Source: Natrialba swarupiae
GTDB taxonomy: Archaea; Halobacteriota; Halobacteria; Halobacteriales; Natrialbaceae
Reading direction: 5' to 3'
Assembly: GCF_008245225.1 (NCBI RefSeq)
Contig: NZ_VTAW01000007.1
Location: 86,043 to 150,042, forward strand
Length of the DNA stretch: 64,000 nt
Below, piece by piece: positions 54,486-63,322 of the stretch. Position 1 is the first letter of the stretch. Each line of letters opens with the position of its first letter. The notes below the pieces were generated by a model that was given only the letters and a program-made list of their open reading frames with translations, was not told the origin of the DNA and searched no databases. A program made the position numbers and the translations under genes.

Positions 54486-54519
54486 GGACACACACACCGA
54501 ATTTCCGGTGAAAGTGGGG
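54486..54519 (-). repeat. Origin recognition box 7, extended
   Basis: GGACACACACACCGAATTTC then CGGTGAAAGTGGGG; full-length box with the G-string, on the left border of the putative unwinding region. Confidence 0.87.
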
Positions 54520-54892
54520 CATGAGAGAGATCACCTGGCAACGGCAACTGGCGGAGATCTGGATGATCAGATGCCTGGATTACAAGGGATAAACAGGATG
54601 ATTCGCTCTTTTGAGGGGTGAAGTCCGATCCGAACCAAGGTGGTCTAGCCGTGATCACCACCGATACCATAAAGCCTTTTAGCCTATGCGATAAAAAGTC
54701 CACTGACTGGAAGAAGAATAGATTAGCTCCTGCTAAAATCAGCCCAGACGAACTGTATCCTTGTCTCACTAATATCATTCGAGACGAGATCCACGATATC
54801 CATCCAGTTGACTGCCTGTACAGTGGCACGACCATCCTTCTGATGAATTCAACCCACCGTTTCATCTGCACCCTCTCCCCGTTCTCACCCTC

Positions 54893-54919
54893 TTTCACCG
54901 GAAACCCGGTGTGTGTGTC
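54893..54919 (+). repeat. Origin recognition box 8, extended
   Basis: TTTCACCGGAAACCCGGTGT then GTGTGTC; inverted relative to boxes 1-7, with its C-rich (G-string) side toward the spacer. Right border of the putative unwinding region. Confidence 0.88.
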
Positions 54920-54940
54920 TCGGCGAAACAATCAAGATGA

Positions 54941-54961
54941 TTCACCGGAAACACGGTGTCC
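54941..54961 (+). repeat. Origin recognition box 9, at the orc1 start
   Basis: TTCACCGGAAACACGGTGTC followed by C, ending 6 bp before the orc1 ATG at 54968. Binding here would cover the promoter or start region of the gene. Confidence 0.85.
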
Positions 54962-54967
54962 AAGCAC

Positions 54968-56182
54968 ATGTCCCAGTCCGATGATCTGTTCATTCGCGAG
55001 GATCCTATCTTCGTCAACAAGGAACTCCTCGAGATCAGTCACCTCCCCGATGAGGGTCGAATTGTCGGTCGTGACGAGGAAATCGGCCAACTCGCGAACG
55101 CGGTCAATCCCGCGATATTCGGGCAGAGTCCGAGCAACGTACTCATCTACGGAAAAACTGGGACCGGAAAGTCCCTGTGTGCAAAGTACGTCTCGAGACG
55201 ACTCGTCAGCACAGCCGAGGAGGAAGGTGTAGATGCCGTTTTTGCGTACGTCGATTGTGCACAGGATACGACGGAAACGCAGACAGCACAGACGATCGCG
55301 AGTGCGGTCAACACGGACGAGACCGATATCTACATTCCCGATAAGGGAATTAGCACGGCAACGTACTACAAGCGACTCTGGCGAATTCTCGATAAGGAGT
55401 ACGATGTTGCGTTGATTATCTTGGACGAAATCGACAAACTCGAGGACGATGCGATCTTGATGCAACTCTCGCGTGCGGGCGAAGCCGGCAAAGTGACGAA
55501 CTGCAAGATCGGGGTTATCGGGATCAGTAACAAGATCAAATACAAGGATCGAATGGACGAACGGGTCAAGTCGAGTCTCTGTGAACGCGAGTTCGTGTTT
55601 CCGCCGTACAATGCGAGTCAACTCAACGAAATCATGGTTGCACGAAACGATGCGTTCCGAGACGGAGTACTGGAGGACGGCGTTATTCCACGTGCTGCAG
55701 CGCTGGCTGCTCGCGAACACGGTGATGCTCGGAAAGCAATCGATATCCTCAGATACGCAGGGGAAATCGCACAGACGAAAGGTGCCGATACCGTCCGCGA
55801 GGCGTTCGTCGTCCAGGCTCGAGAACGAGCTGAAGTCGATCGGTTCCGAGAACTGATCCGTGGATCGACACCCCACTCACGATACGCACTTCAGGCGTTG
55901 ACCCTTCTCTCGCTCAGAGATCGACCTGCCGATTCGATCGAGGAAAACGAGGGGTTCAGAACGACTCGCGTCTACGACGTCTACGAGCAGATCTGTCGTC
56001 AGGAGGGGACTGATGCGCTGTCCCTTCGTCGCGTTCGTGATCTCCTAAAAGAGCACGCGTTTCTCGACGTGATCGAACAGTCACGTCACAGCGGCGGAAG
56101 CGCTGAGGGGAGTTACACCGAACACACGCTATTGGAGGATCCAGAAGTGGTCAAGGATGTGCTCGCTGATACGGTCGACTGA
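54968..56182 (+). CDS. orc1: Orc1/Cdc6 family replication initiator
   Basis: 404-residue initiator. AAA+ domain: Walker A YGKTGTGKS near residue 65, Walker B ALIILDEIDKL and the sensor-1 region VIGISNKIKYKDRMD, sensor-2 Arg in EHGDARKAIDILRYAG. The C-terminal winged helix (residues about 310-400, ALQALTLLSL, VYEQICRQ, LRRVRDLLKEHAFLDVIEQ) binds origin boxes. ATG at 54968 is chosen because it lies just after box 9; the GTG at 54956 is inside box 9. Known function: loads the MCM helicase at the origin. Boxes upstream and downstream of the gene suggest autoregulation as well. Confidence 0.95.
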   Translation: MSQSDDLFIREDPIFVNKELLEISHLPDEGRIVGRDEEIGQLANAVNPAIFGQSPSNVLIYGKTGTGKSLCAKYVSRRLVSTAEEEGVDAVFAYVDCAQDTTETQTAQTIASAVNTDETDIYIPDKGISTATYYKRLWRILDKEYDVALIILDEIDKLEDDAILMQLSRAGEAGKVTNCKIGVIGISNKIKYKDRMDERVKSSLCEREFVFPPYNASQLNEIMVARNDAFRDGVLEDGVIPRAAALAAREHGDARKAIDILRYAGEIAQTKGADTVREAFVVQARERAEVDRFRELIRGSTPHSRYALQALTLLSLRDRPADSIEENEGFRTTRVYDVYEQICRQEGTDALSLRRVRDLLKEHAFLDVIEQSRHSGGSAEGSYTEHTLLEDPEVVKDVLADTVD

Positions 56183-56222
56183 TTCGATGTTTAGCGGTAA
56201 GGTCGACTGATTCGATGTTTAG
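56173..56222. repeat. Two-copy 22-bp direct repeat, 28-bp period, over the orc1 stop
   Basis: GGTCGACTGATTCGATGTTT followed by AG occurs at 56173-56194 and 56201-56222 and is identical in both copies. The first copy includes the orc1 TGA stop. Confidence 0.9.
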
Positions 56223-56300
56223 AAACGTCGGTAAACGCCGGGGAATTCCCTCAAAGATGTCGAATTCTTCCGCTAATCAAAGATGTAGAAACAACTGTTC

Positions 56301-56330
56301 GACCGGCAAATCGGTCATCGCAGACCGTAT
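56301..56330 (+). repeat. Dispersed palindromic intergenic repeat, partial copy D
   Basis: GACCGGCAAATCGGTCATCG then CAGACCGTAT: right end of the repeat. Confidence 0.6.
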
Positions 56331-56376
56331 AAATCGGTGCAGTTGTTCCTATCGTTTCACCGATTAAATCCGATTC

Positions 56377-56397
56377 GAACACCGTGTTTCTGGTGAA
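56377..56397 (-). repeat. Origin recognition box 10, downstream of orc1
   Basis: GAACACCGTGTTTCTGGTGA followed by A; core with one change. Confidence 0.7.
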
Positions 56398-56444
56398 TAT
56401 GACTCTCGTCCCGGCATTGTTTACGGACACGTTCATCTCGAGAA

Positions 56445-56464
56445 TTCACCGGAAACCTGGTGTG
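56445..56464 (+). repeat. Origin recognition box 11, downstream of orc1
   Basis: TTCACCGGAAACCTGGTGTG, inverted with respect to box 10; a further degenerate half box is at 56484-56500. Confidence 0.78.
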
Positions 56465-56555
56465 CGGCCAGCATTTTGCGTCGTCGAAAATCTGGTGTAC
56501 AATCTGCCGAACAGAGCCCGTACCAATCTACACTGGTCTCCACTGGCGGGGGACT

Positions 56556-56630
56556 CATACGGTCTGCGATGAGTCTGTTCCGATCGTCGAACGGTCGGCG
56601 AACGACCGGCAATCAGTCATCGTAAATCGT
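56556..56630 (+). repeat. Dispersed palindromic intergenic repeat, copy E
   Basis: Starts CATACGGTCTGCGATGAGTC and ends ATCAGTCATCGTAAATCGT; the two ends pair over about 17 bases, with an inner GAACGGTCGGCGAACGACCG block. Clearest example of the palindromic layout. Confidence 0.75.
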
Positions 56631-56761
56631 CTCGAGCGGAGAGATGGATATCCGCAATCGTCCTTGGAACCGGGTCGCGACGAAATGGGTGATACGTCAA
56701 CCCGTCACGTAGCCTCCCCTAATCAGCATATTTATCTCTCTATCCCAATCACTGATGTACT

Positions 56762-57574
56762 GTGTCCAGTGACGATTCGTTCGAACTTCTTCTCGAGTAT
56801 ATGGAAACGGAGCTATCGTTCGCAACGAGTCACTACAACGACAGTTATCTCGATCGACGAATTACGGCTCGCATGCGACGCACGGAGTGTGAAACGTACG
56901 GAGAGTACTACGAACACGTCCGCTCCAACCCCGACGAGCAGCGTGCGTTGCTGGATTCTCTGAGTATCAACGTCACCGGATTTTTCCGTAATCCGGAGGT
57001 GTGGGACGGTGTCCGTGACGTGCTTCGATCGCTTGCTGGCGAGACCGATCGGATCGATATCTGGAGTGCAGCCTGTGCAGACGGCCGAGAGCCGTACTCG
57101 CTATCGATGATCGTCCACGACGAACCACAGGTCGATCCCTCTACTGTTCGAATTTTGGGGACAGACATCAGCAACGAAGCACTCCAGGTCGCTCGCGAGG
57201 GTGTCTACCAGGAGTCGAGAACGACGAGTATCGGCGGTGAACTCGAGTACATCGATGAGTATAGTCAGTTCATCGAATACGACTCGGGTGAGAATTCGTA
57301 TCGGGTACGTGACACCATCAAACAGCCAGTCGAGTTTCAGCGTCACGATCTTATCAACGGCGATCCAAAGTCCGGATTCGATCTCGTGACGTGTAGAAAC
57401 TTATTCATCTATATTGACACCGAATACAAACAGTCGATGTTACAGACAATATCGGAATCGATATCACAGGGCGGATATCTCATTATTGGAAAAAGTGAGA
57501 CGATTCCTCCGGAGATGAAGCCCGTCTTTTCCCCAGTTGATAACCGGAACAGAATCTATCAGAAACAAGATTAG
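56762..57574 (+). CDS. cheR: Chemotaxis protein methyltransferase CheR
   Basis: 270-residue SAM-dependent glutamate methyltransferase for transducers. N-terminal helical domain residues 1-75 with RMRRTECETYGEYYEHV, then the catalytic domain: VTGFFRNPEVWDGV, WSAACADGREPYSLSMI (family: GEEPYS), ILGTDISNEALQVAREGVY, and FDLVTCRNLFIYI. Start GTG at 56762 (upstream in-frame residues are not protein-like). It works with the transducers at the right end. It is on the opposite strand from the rest of the taxis genes. Confidence 0.95.
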   Translation: MSSDDSFELLLEYMETELSFATSHYNDSYLDRRITARMRRTECETYGEYYEHVRSNPDEQRALLDSLSINVTGFFRNPEVWDGVRDVLRSLAGETDRIDIWSAACADGREPYSLSMIVHDEPQVDPSTVRILGTDISNEALQVAREGVYQESRTTSIGGELEYIDEYSQFIEYDSGENSYRVRDTIKQPVEFQRHDLINGDPKSGFDLVTCRNLFIYIDTEYKQSMLQTISESISQGGYLIIGKSETIPPEMKPVFSPVDNRNRIYQKQD

Positions 57575-57874
57575 ATTCAAGAATATATCAGATAGAATAC
57601 TGTGTTGGATATAGGATAATATGGTGGTCATTAGTATACGCCAACTGTTTTCATAGTGTAGGTCTGTAGTGGGTGATTTGTTTCATCTGTCAGCTGTCGG
57701 GATACTTTTGCCAGGGCCGAACTGCTTTTGCCGCGATTGCTGTTTTGACATGTAGTCGGGGATACCCACATCTGATGCGAAAAGTGGTCGGTTAGCGAAC
57801 GCGGGGAGCTGTACAGACCGGCACACTCATCTGCGTGCTTTTCGTACGGTCGGTTCACGCGCAGGTGACTGTTA
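57575..57874. other. Intergenic stretch, 300 bp
   Basis: No gene seen; AT-rich just after cheR, including an ATATAGGATAATATGG run at about 57610-57625. Confidence 0.5.
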
Positions 57875-58105
57875 ATGGACACTGATTTCGATATTCACGA
57901 CCATCGCCATCGGATGAAACTGCTTCGGGATACGGGTGGACTGTCGATATTCGAGAATAGAGACGATGTTCGGTGTCCTGCATGCGCGGATCCGTTCGAA
58001 CGACTGATACTCATCGAGCGACAGTCGACGTCGTTTCCAGAACATACCGGGGCTCCGTTCTGTCTGGTTCGTCGGGAGAACGATATCGCGCTTTTTAGAC
58101 ACTGA
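57875..58105 (+). CDS. Small haloarchaeal flagella-cluster protein with CxxC motif
   Basis: 76-residue protein that matches the short protein found in haloarchaeal flagella/chemotaxis clusters: starts MDTDFDIHDHRHRMKLLRDTG, then CPACADPFERL (zinc-binding pair) and ends CLVRRENDIALFRH. Function not known. It stands in the expected taxis context between cheR and cheC. The high His/Arg content at the N-terminus is typical. Confidence 0.8.
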   Translation: MDTDFDIHDHRHRMKLLRDTGGLSIFENRDDVRCPACADPFERLILIERQSTSFPEHTGAPFCLVRRENDIALFRH

Positions 58106-58137
58106 CGTGGTCGAATGTCGTCTCGCCGTCGCCTGGT

Positions 58138-58207
58138 GGCCATAACGTATTTACAGTGGTATGTCCGTAAATGGCCGTAATGTATTTACAGGGGTATGGT
58201 CGTAAAC
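58138..58207. repeat. Two-copy 35-bp tandem repeat
   Basis: Units 58138-58172 and 58173-58207, each starting GGCC(A/G)TAA and containing GTATTTACAG, identical at about 29 of 35 positions. It lies between convergent genes and may act on termination. Confidence 0.85.
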
Positions 58208-58343
58208 CGTATCTCGAGTTGATTTAATATTGGCGTGGGCGGTCAGAATCCGGGTTTGTGCTACCCGTTCACGATCGGTACGAAATCGGAGTGGCCGAAT
58301 CCACTCGAGGTAACTGACAGTGGGTCCGACGGAACACCCGTGC

Positions 58344-59552
58344 TCAGAACAGGTCGTCGGGATCGACGCGCGTATTACCCGAATTTTCGATGAGGAGGTC
58401 GTCCAGTGCTTGTTCTAACTCGTCACGCCGCGGTAACGCGAGCATCTGGCAGGTAAAGACTTTGTCGCTGTTCGTCTGAATGCTCGAGTCGAGCAGAAAC
58501 GCATGGTCGTCGCTTTGGGCGATCTGTGTCGTGATTGGCGTTAGTACGCCGGAACCAGTATCGGCGACGAACTCGGGTGGTGAGTGCTTGATTTCGGCGT
58601 TCAACACGTTGGCCCATCCGTCGATAAAGCCGCTGGTCATGATGTTCCCGAGTTCTTTGAGCGCGCCCTGTTCGATATCGCCCCACTGCTCGTCGGTCTC
58701 CATCGGTACGAGGGAGTCGACGACCGCCCGACCTGAGGGTTGGTCGAAGAGAATAACCAGGTAGCCGCTGAACTTCCCTTTGAACTTCATCACTGTTCCG
58801 ACGAACCGTTTGTTGCCGACCTCGGTCGGAATATCTTCGATCGGAACCAGGCTCAGCCGGCTAATGTTGACCGTCGTTTCGATACCGGTCATCGAGGTAA
58901 TGTTCGTCGCAGCTTTTTTCGCTCCCTCTTTGGTCATCTCGTTGAACACTTCGAGTTTCTCGAGTGAGATGATCTTGTCGGTTTGGGGCTCGAGCGAGCG
59001 CTCGAGGGAGGTCGAATCCGGAACGAGGAGGATACGGAAGTCGATCGGTTCGTTGACGGAGTCTTGGGATGCCTCAACGCGACTGCGGAAGACGAACAGG
59101 TGGCGTTCGTCCTCGGTTGTGGACGTCGGCAGAATGTCGGTCCCGGTCCCCTGGATGTACGTCGGTGGTGAGCTTTTGATCTTCGCCTCGAGGTAGTTGG
59201 CCCACCCGTCGACGAATCCGCTTGTCATGATGTTGCCGACTTCCTCGATGCTGCTTTTTTTCTTCTCGGGATCGTCGGCTGGGACGAGCGTATCGGTGAT
59301 CGCCGACCGCCCCTGTTCGTCGAATGCGAGCACTATCTCGCCGCTCATTTCGCCGCTCAGATCGATGTTGACGCCGGCAAACTCGTCACCGATGAACTCG
59401 TACTCGAGATCCGTCGAGTTCATCAGTGAGACGTCAGTGACCTGTACCCGCGTGCTGATCCCGGTCAGCTGTGAGAGTGATTTGGCAGCCGATTGGGCTC
59501 CGTCGTGAGCGAGCTCCTGGTAGGTTTCGAGCTCCCGAATATCGATTTCCAT
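58344..59552 (-). CDS. cheC: Tandem CheC domain protein (chemotaxis phosphatase)
   Basis: 402-residue protein with two CheC domains (residues about 1-200 and 200-402), each with the conserved Glu/Asn signature, EEVGNIMTSGFVDGW and KELGNIMTSGFIDGW. The family removes phosphate from CheY-P. A fused two-domain CheC is known in haloarchaea, so this is family-normal. Start at MEIDIRELETYQE (59552). It is the last gene of the minus-strand taxis operon, 8 bp after cheY. Confidence 0.93.
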   Translation of the reverse strand: MEIDIRELETYQELAHDGAQSAAKSLSQLTGISTRVQVTDVSLMNSTDLEYEFIGDEFAGVNIDLSGEMSGEIVLAFDEQGRSAITDTLVPADDPEKKKSSIEEVGNIMTSGFVDGWANYLEAKIKSSPPTYIQGTGTDILPTSTTEDERHLFVFRSRVEASQDSVNEPIDFRILLVPDSTSLERSLEPQTDKIISLEKLEVFNEMTKEGAKKAATNITSMTGIETTVNISRLSLVPIEDIPTEVGNKRFVGTVMKFKGKFSGYLVILFDQPSGRAVVDSLVPMETDEQWGDIEQGALKELGNIMTSGFIDGWANVLNAEIKHSPPEFVADTGSGVLTPITTQIAQSDDHAFLLDSSIQTNSDKVFTCQMLALPRRDELEQALDDLLIENSGNTRVDPDDLF

Positions 59553-59560
59553 GGCGAGAG

Positions 59561-59917
59561 TCACTCGGCAGCGATGCTGTTGAGTTCTTCGAGAACGCTT
59601 TCCTTCTGAAACGGCTTCGTGATGTAGCCTTCGGCACCGGCTTTGATCGAGTCTTTCATCTGCTCGGCTTGCTCGACGCTGGTACACATCACGACCTTCG
59701 CGTTCGGGTCCATATCGGTGATCTCACCGGTTGCCTCGATACCGTCTTTGATCGGCATAACGATGTCCATGAAGACGATATCGGGTTGCTCTTCGCGGTA
59801 GAGCTCGACGGCCTCGACGCCGTTTTCGGCCTCACCAACGATGTTGTGGTCTTCTTCGAGGATTTCCCGGAGGAGGTCCCTCATGAACCCAGAATCGTCC
59901 GTGATCAGCACATCCAT
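59561..59917 (-). CDS. cheY: Chemotaxis response regulator CheY
   Basis: 118-residue single-domain receiver. Acidic pocket Asp7-Asp8, phosphoacceptor Asp51 (VFMDIVMP), Thr in MCTS, and Lys in ITKPF. Start at MDVLITDDSG. It controls the archaellum motor through the CheF adaptor in haloarchaea. Located between cheF and cheC. Confidence 0.96.
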   Translation of the reverse strand: MDVLITDDSGFMRDLLREILEEDHNIVGEAENGVEAVELYREEQPDIVFMDIVMPIKDGIEATGEITDMDPNAKVVMCTSVEQAEQMKDSIKAGAEGYITKPFQKESVLEELNSIAAE

Positions 59918-60137
59918 AGGGGGATCAATACACCCGGATAACTTAACGATGTTGACCAAAATTGTGACATACATCTCGAAGATCTGCTGGACAAACTGAT
60001 CGGTACCGTCTATTGGTTCTAGCTTCCGACTCCGTTAATTCCTAACCCCTAGTTCTGAATAGTACCCTCCGCTTGAACAGGGCTCCACTCGATCTCGAAG
60101 GAGGTCCTTCGGTCTCGAACGCCGTTCGTGTCGGTTC

Positions 60138-60216
60138 ATACGGACCGCAATGAGGCTGTCTCGGTCGATCGCAGACCGGCGGGCGAACGACCGGCGATCA
60201 GTCATCGCAGACCGTA
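60138..60216 (+). repeat. Dispersed palindromic intergenic repeat, copy F
   Basis: CATACGGACCGCAATGAGGC to TCATCGCAGACCGTAT, ending one base before the cheF stop codon (the stop codon on the minus strand is at 60217-60219). Its position at a 3' end suggests possible effect on mRNA ends. Confidence 0.75.
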
Positions 60217-61098
60217 TCACGCGTTGACGTCTTCGATCCGCTGGCTGACGATGATACGCCCCTTCGGGGTCAACGAGATGCTGTCTTCGTGTTCGACGAT
60301 TAGTTCCTTGTTCTGAACCGAGTTCAGGACGTTCGTCACGTACGTCGGATCTCCATCGAGCATGTTCGTAAAATCGATATCTCCCCCGGTTGCGTGAACG
60401 CTGACCAGAACGCGTTTCTCCGGATCGGTCAGTTCAATCTCCTCGACCTCGTCGCGGAGTTCGTCGAACTCGAGTCGGAGGTATCGCGCGAGCAAGTTCA
60501 CGTACTGTCCCTTCGTCGGCGAGATCAACGACGTTTTCGTACGTCCGGAATCGTCGTCGATGTATTTCACGACGAGTGTCACCCGGTCGTTTCGCTTGCC
60601 GAGTTTGTTCGACCGTTCGATCTTCATGACGGTTTCGACGTCGATCTCGAACGCTCCCCTGTCCGTCTTGACTTCGATCGCACGGCTCTTGACTCGGAGT
60701 GTTCCCGAGCGGACGGGAGTGTCTTTCACTCGCCCACCGACTCTCGCCGGGTGTTTTACGGCGAGCGAGCGACCGTTGAGGAGACACCGAAACAGGATCG
60801 CGACGAACTTCGTGACGGTCTCGCTTTTGCTCTCGATTACTGCACTCTGGACGCCGTGTTCCGACTCGTAGCCGATCGTAACGGTATCGTCGAAGAACTG
60901 TCTGACGTGGTTGGGAACGCTACCGACGTTTACGTCGATGACCCTCGAGAGGGGAACGGTGGTCTTTTCGTCGTTCGTCGCGAGGACCAGCCGTTTTTTC
61001 GTCGTAATTATCCGGCCACTGGAGGGTGTACCACCGCCTTCCTCACCTCGATTGAGAATAAATCGAGCCGTGAAGTCGGCGACGATCTCTTCGGTCAT
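60217..61098 (-). CDS. cheF: Taxis protein CheF
   Basis: 293-residue archaeal-specific taxis protein which links CheY to the archaellum motor. Family pattern: MTEEIVADFTARFIL near the start, TTKKRLVLATND, DDTVTIGYES, a beta-rich middle with AVIESKSETVTKFVAILFR, and a C-terminal winged-helix segment (LTDPEKRVLVSVHATGGDI, LTPKGRII). ATG at 61098 is used; an ATG at 61104 is equally possible. It follows the HemAT-like gene by about 140 bp. Confidence 0.9.
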   Translation of the reverse strand: MTEEIVADFTARFILNRGEEGGGTPSSGRIITTKKRLVLATNDEKTTVPLSRVIDVNVGSVPNHVRQFFDDTVTIGYESEHGVQSAVIESKSETVTKFVAILFRCLLNGRSLAVKHPARVGGRVKDTPVRSGTLRVKSRAIEVKTDRGAFEIDVETVMKIERSNKLGKRNDRVTLVVKYIDDDSGRTKTSLISPTKGQYVNLLARYLRLEFDELRDEVEEIELTDPEKRVLVSVHATGGDIDFTNMLDGDPTYVTNVLNSVQNKELIVEHEDSISLTPKGRIIVSQRIEDVNA

Positions 61099-61236
61099 GT
61101 ACATGTCTATGAGACCGGACTCTCTTAGCCCTTTAGGGCCGCGACGAACGCGAGGCCTCCTTGTTCTCAGACGTGTCGCTCTCATTGGCGTCCAATCGCG
61201 GGCTCCACTCCTCTGCGTCTCCAACGTATCCGGCGG

Positions 61237-62808
61237 TCACGTTCGCCTGTCTGCGGCCAGTCGCTGTATCTCCGCGTCGATGTCGTCGACGAGGGTCTCG
61301 AGTTGGTCGTTGATGGCGACGATTCCGTCGATTTCGGTGGAGACGTTCTGTGAGTGTTCCATGGCGGTGTCGGTCATGCTGGCGACCTCTTCGGTGGTGG
61401 CGGCCTGGTCGTCGGTGGCGACGGCGACCTCCTCGATGCCGGTGCTCGCTTCCGCGATCGAGGCTTTGATCTCCGTTAGGTTCTCGACGGTTTCTTCGAC
61501 GAGGGTGACGCCGTCCGCGATCTCTTCGTTGGCCGTCTCGAGGCTGTCGACGGTTTCCTCGGTGTTCTCCTGGATCTGTTCGACCATCTTCTCGATGGTG
61601 GCGGCTTCGTCTTGGGACTCCTCGGCGAGCGATTTGACCTCGTTTGCGACGACGGCGAAGCCGTCGCCGGCCTCGCCGGCGGTGGCGGCTTCGATGGAGG
61701 CGTTGAGCGCCAGCAGGTTGGTCTGGTCGGCGATGTCGTTGATGACGTCGACGATTTCGTCGATGCGCTGGACGCCCTCGCGGAGGGCTTCGACGTCGTC
61801 GGTGACGTCGTCGGCAGCGTCTTCGACGCGTTCCATCTTTTCGATCGCCTCCTGGGCGGTGTCGGTGGTGTCGTCGGTGAGTTCCTCGGCGCGTTCGCTG
61901 GTGGCGCTTACCTCCTCGGCGTTAGCGGCGATCTCTTCGACGGTCGCCGAGAGGCCGGAGACCTCGCCTGCGATCTCGCTCGTCGAATCGAACTGGTCGT
62001 CAGTGAGCGTTGCGATCTCCTCGGAGCGTTCGGCCACAGTCTCCGTCCTCGATCGGAGTTCGGACACCGACTCCTGAACGTTTTTCGAGACGTCGATTCG
62101 GCGCTCGAGTTCGGCTTCGACGTCGGCGTAGGCGTCGATGTACGTATCCATCACGACCTGCTGGTCGAGGTTCATCAGTTTGAGCATCGAGAGCGCGCGA
62201 CCGACGACGGTCTCGACGGCATCTTGGGCCTCCGAGACGGGGACTACTGCTTCCACCGCCGGTGATTCGGGATCCGTCTCCGCCTCAACTGCTGTCTCTG
62301 GTTTCGCCTCGGTCCGCCGATCCGTTGCCGTCTCTTCTAACTGATCGTTCGCGTCGTCGGCGATCGCGTTCAGGATACCGTCGTAGTAAACCGTCGAACT
62401 GCCGAGATAGAGTTTCGGATCGAGGTCGAGTAGTTCGTGAATCTTCCCGATTCTGGCGCGTCGCGAGAAGTACTGTTCATCGTATTCGCCGCTCGTGAGG
62501 TCGGTGAGATACTGCCGTTGGGTTCGTTTGAGTGAGTCGATTTCCTTGGAGGACGTCTCGAGTATTTTCGCCGTCCTCGGATGAGAGTGGAGCTGATCGT
62601 AAAACTCGTCGACGAGATCGTCGGCAACGCCGTCGATCATCCCGTCGATCGCTTCCAGACGGTCGGCGTCCTCCTCGTCGAACCGGGTAAATTCCTTCCG
62701 CCATTCGATTTCCTCGCGGTCGATCCCGAGATCGGAAATGAGGGTACGACCGTCGACCGCGCGTCTCGTTCGTTCGTCAATCTTGTACGCTCGCTCGTGT
62801 TCTGCCAC
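61237..62808 (-). CDS. HemAT-like globin-coupled aerotaxis transducer
   Basis: 523-residue soluble transducer. Residues about 20-190 form a protoglobin-like sensor: proximal His124 in [16 protein letters not shown] and a distal-side Tyr70 in DEFYDQL, both at positions known from HemAT. Residues about 240-520 form the methyl-accepting signalling domain with the hairpin tip [17 protein letters not shown] and [21 protein letters not shown]. No membrane segments, so an oxygen-sensing cytoplasmic transducer. The signalling part is almost identical to the partial transducer at 63323, suggesting gene conversion or recent duplication. Confidence 0.94.
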   Translation of the reverse strand: MAEHERAYKIDERTRRAVDGRTLISDLGIDREEIEWRKEFTRFDEEDADRLEAIDGMIDGVADDLVDEFYDQLHSHPRTAKILETSSKEIDSLKRTQRQYLTDLTSGEYDEQYFSRRARIGKIHELLDLDPKLYLGSSTVYYDGILNAIADDANDQLEETATDRRTEAKPETAVEAETDPESPAVEAVVPVSEAQDAVETVVGRALSMLKLMNLDQQVVMDTYIDAYADVEAELERRIDVSKNVQESVSELRSRTETVAERSEEIATLTDDQFDSTSEIAGEVSGLSATVEEIAANAEEVSATSERAEELTDDTTDTAQEAIEKMERVEDAADDVTDDVEALREGVQRIDEIVDVINDIADQTNLLALNASIEAATAGEAGDGFAVVANEVKSLAEESQDEAATIEKMVEQIQENTEETVDSLETANEEIADGVTLVEETVENLTEIKASIAEASTGIEEVAVATDDQAATTEEVASMTDTAMEHSQNVSTEIDGIVAINDQLETLVDDIDAEIQRLAADRRT

Positions 62809-62875
62809 GGTCCACCATTCTGGTGGCTGTTATATGAGCGTTTTTGCTGTTCTCGAATTTCGCTGTCAGTTCGGA

Positions 62876-63310
62876 CTAAACCCGGACGTTGGTCGGATCG
62901 ATCCAGAGAACGAAGTTGTCCTCTCGCCGGACGATGCCAGCGATCCCCGATCCGCTGACCGACGTATCGACGTTAGCCGTTTCCAACTCCTGGACTTGGT
63001 GAACTTCGTCCGCGAGCCAGCCGACTCGCTCGGTGGAGTCGCGTTTTCGTTTGAACACGATAATCCGTTCTCCCAGTTCGCCGCCGTCGTCATCGCCAAA
63101 GATCGTTCGCAGGTTGACGATCTTCGTCGTCTCCCCGCGGAGATCCATGACGCCTTCGATGTGTGCCGGCGTGTTCGGCACTGCCGTCAGTTCGTCGGTG
63201 TTTACGATCTCTGCGACGTATCCGATATCGACGCAGTAGCGGTTCTCTCCGAGGTCGAACTCCAGGACGTGGGTGCTCGATTGCTCCGGTAGGTGGTTCG
63301 TTGTTGCCAT
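62876..63310 (-). CDS. cheW: Chemotaxis coupling protein CheW
   Basis: 144-residue CheW, a scaffold that couples transducers to CheA. Family fold VLEFDLGENRYCVDIGYVAEIV, PNTPAHIEGVMDLRGETTKIVNLR and the C-terminal LWIDPTNVRV. Acidic loop at residues 70-78 (GDDDGGEL). Twelve bases after the transducer stop and 67 bp before the HemAT-like gene, so an operon is likely. Confidence 0.95.
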   Translation of the reverse strand: MATTNHLPEQSSTHVLEFDLGENRYCVDIGYVAEIVNTDELTAVPNTPAHIEGVMDLRGETTKIVNLRTIFGDDDGGELGERIIVFKRKRDSTERVGWLADEVHQVQELETANVDTSVSGSGIAGIVRREDNFVLWIDPTNVRV

Positions 63311-63322
63311 TGTGTCGTAGTG

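Larger units (their letters stand above)
53795..56497. other. Replication origin region with orc1/cdc6
   Basis: About ten origin recognition boxes with the haloarchaeal core TTTCACCGGAAAC-GGTGT flank both sides of orc1/cdc6. Upstream boxes at 53795-54519 read in one direction and those at 54893-54961 in the other, with their G-rich ends pointing inward over a gene-free spacer of about 370 bp (54520-54892), the usual layout of an unwinding element between inverted boxes. Two more boxes lie downstream of the gene. By eye the spacer is moderately AT-rich, most so at 54655-54745. Predicted open frames in it are not protein-like. This is a strong candidate for an active origin. Confidence 0.88.

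Noticed and set aside
53795..54519. Regularly repeated boxes upstream of orc1 as a possible CRISPR array
   Set aside because: Spacing is irregular, the units are origin recognition boxes with the known core, and they occur in both orientations.
54218..54931. Minus-strand open frame of 237 codons in the origin spacer
   Set aside because: It contains two full-length origin recognition boxes, has low-complexity basic and Ser-rich composition and no family resemblance.
60394..61128. Plus-strand frame of 244 codons opposite cheF
   Set aside because: Antisense shadow of cheF, a common effect of high GC at third positions.
61612..62265. Plus-strand Gly/Val-rich frame opposite the HemAT-like gene
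   Set aside because: Composition reflects the complement of the Ala/Glu-rich coiled coil; no domain.
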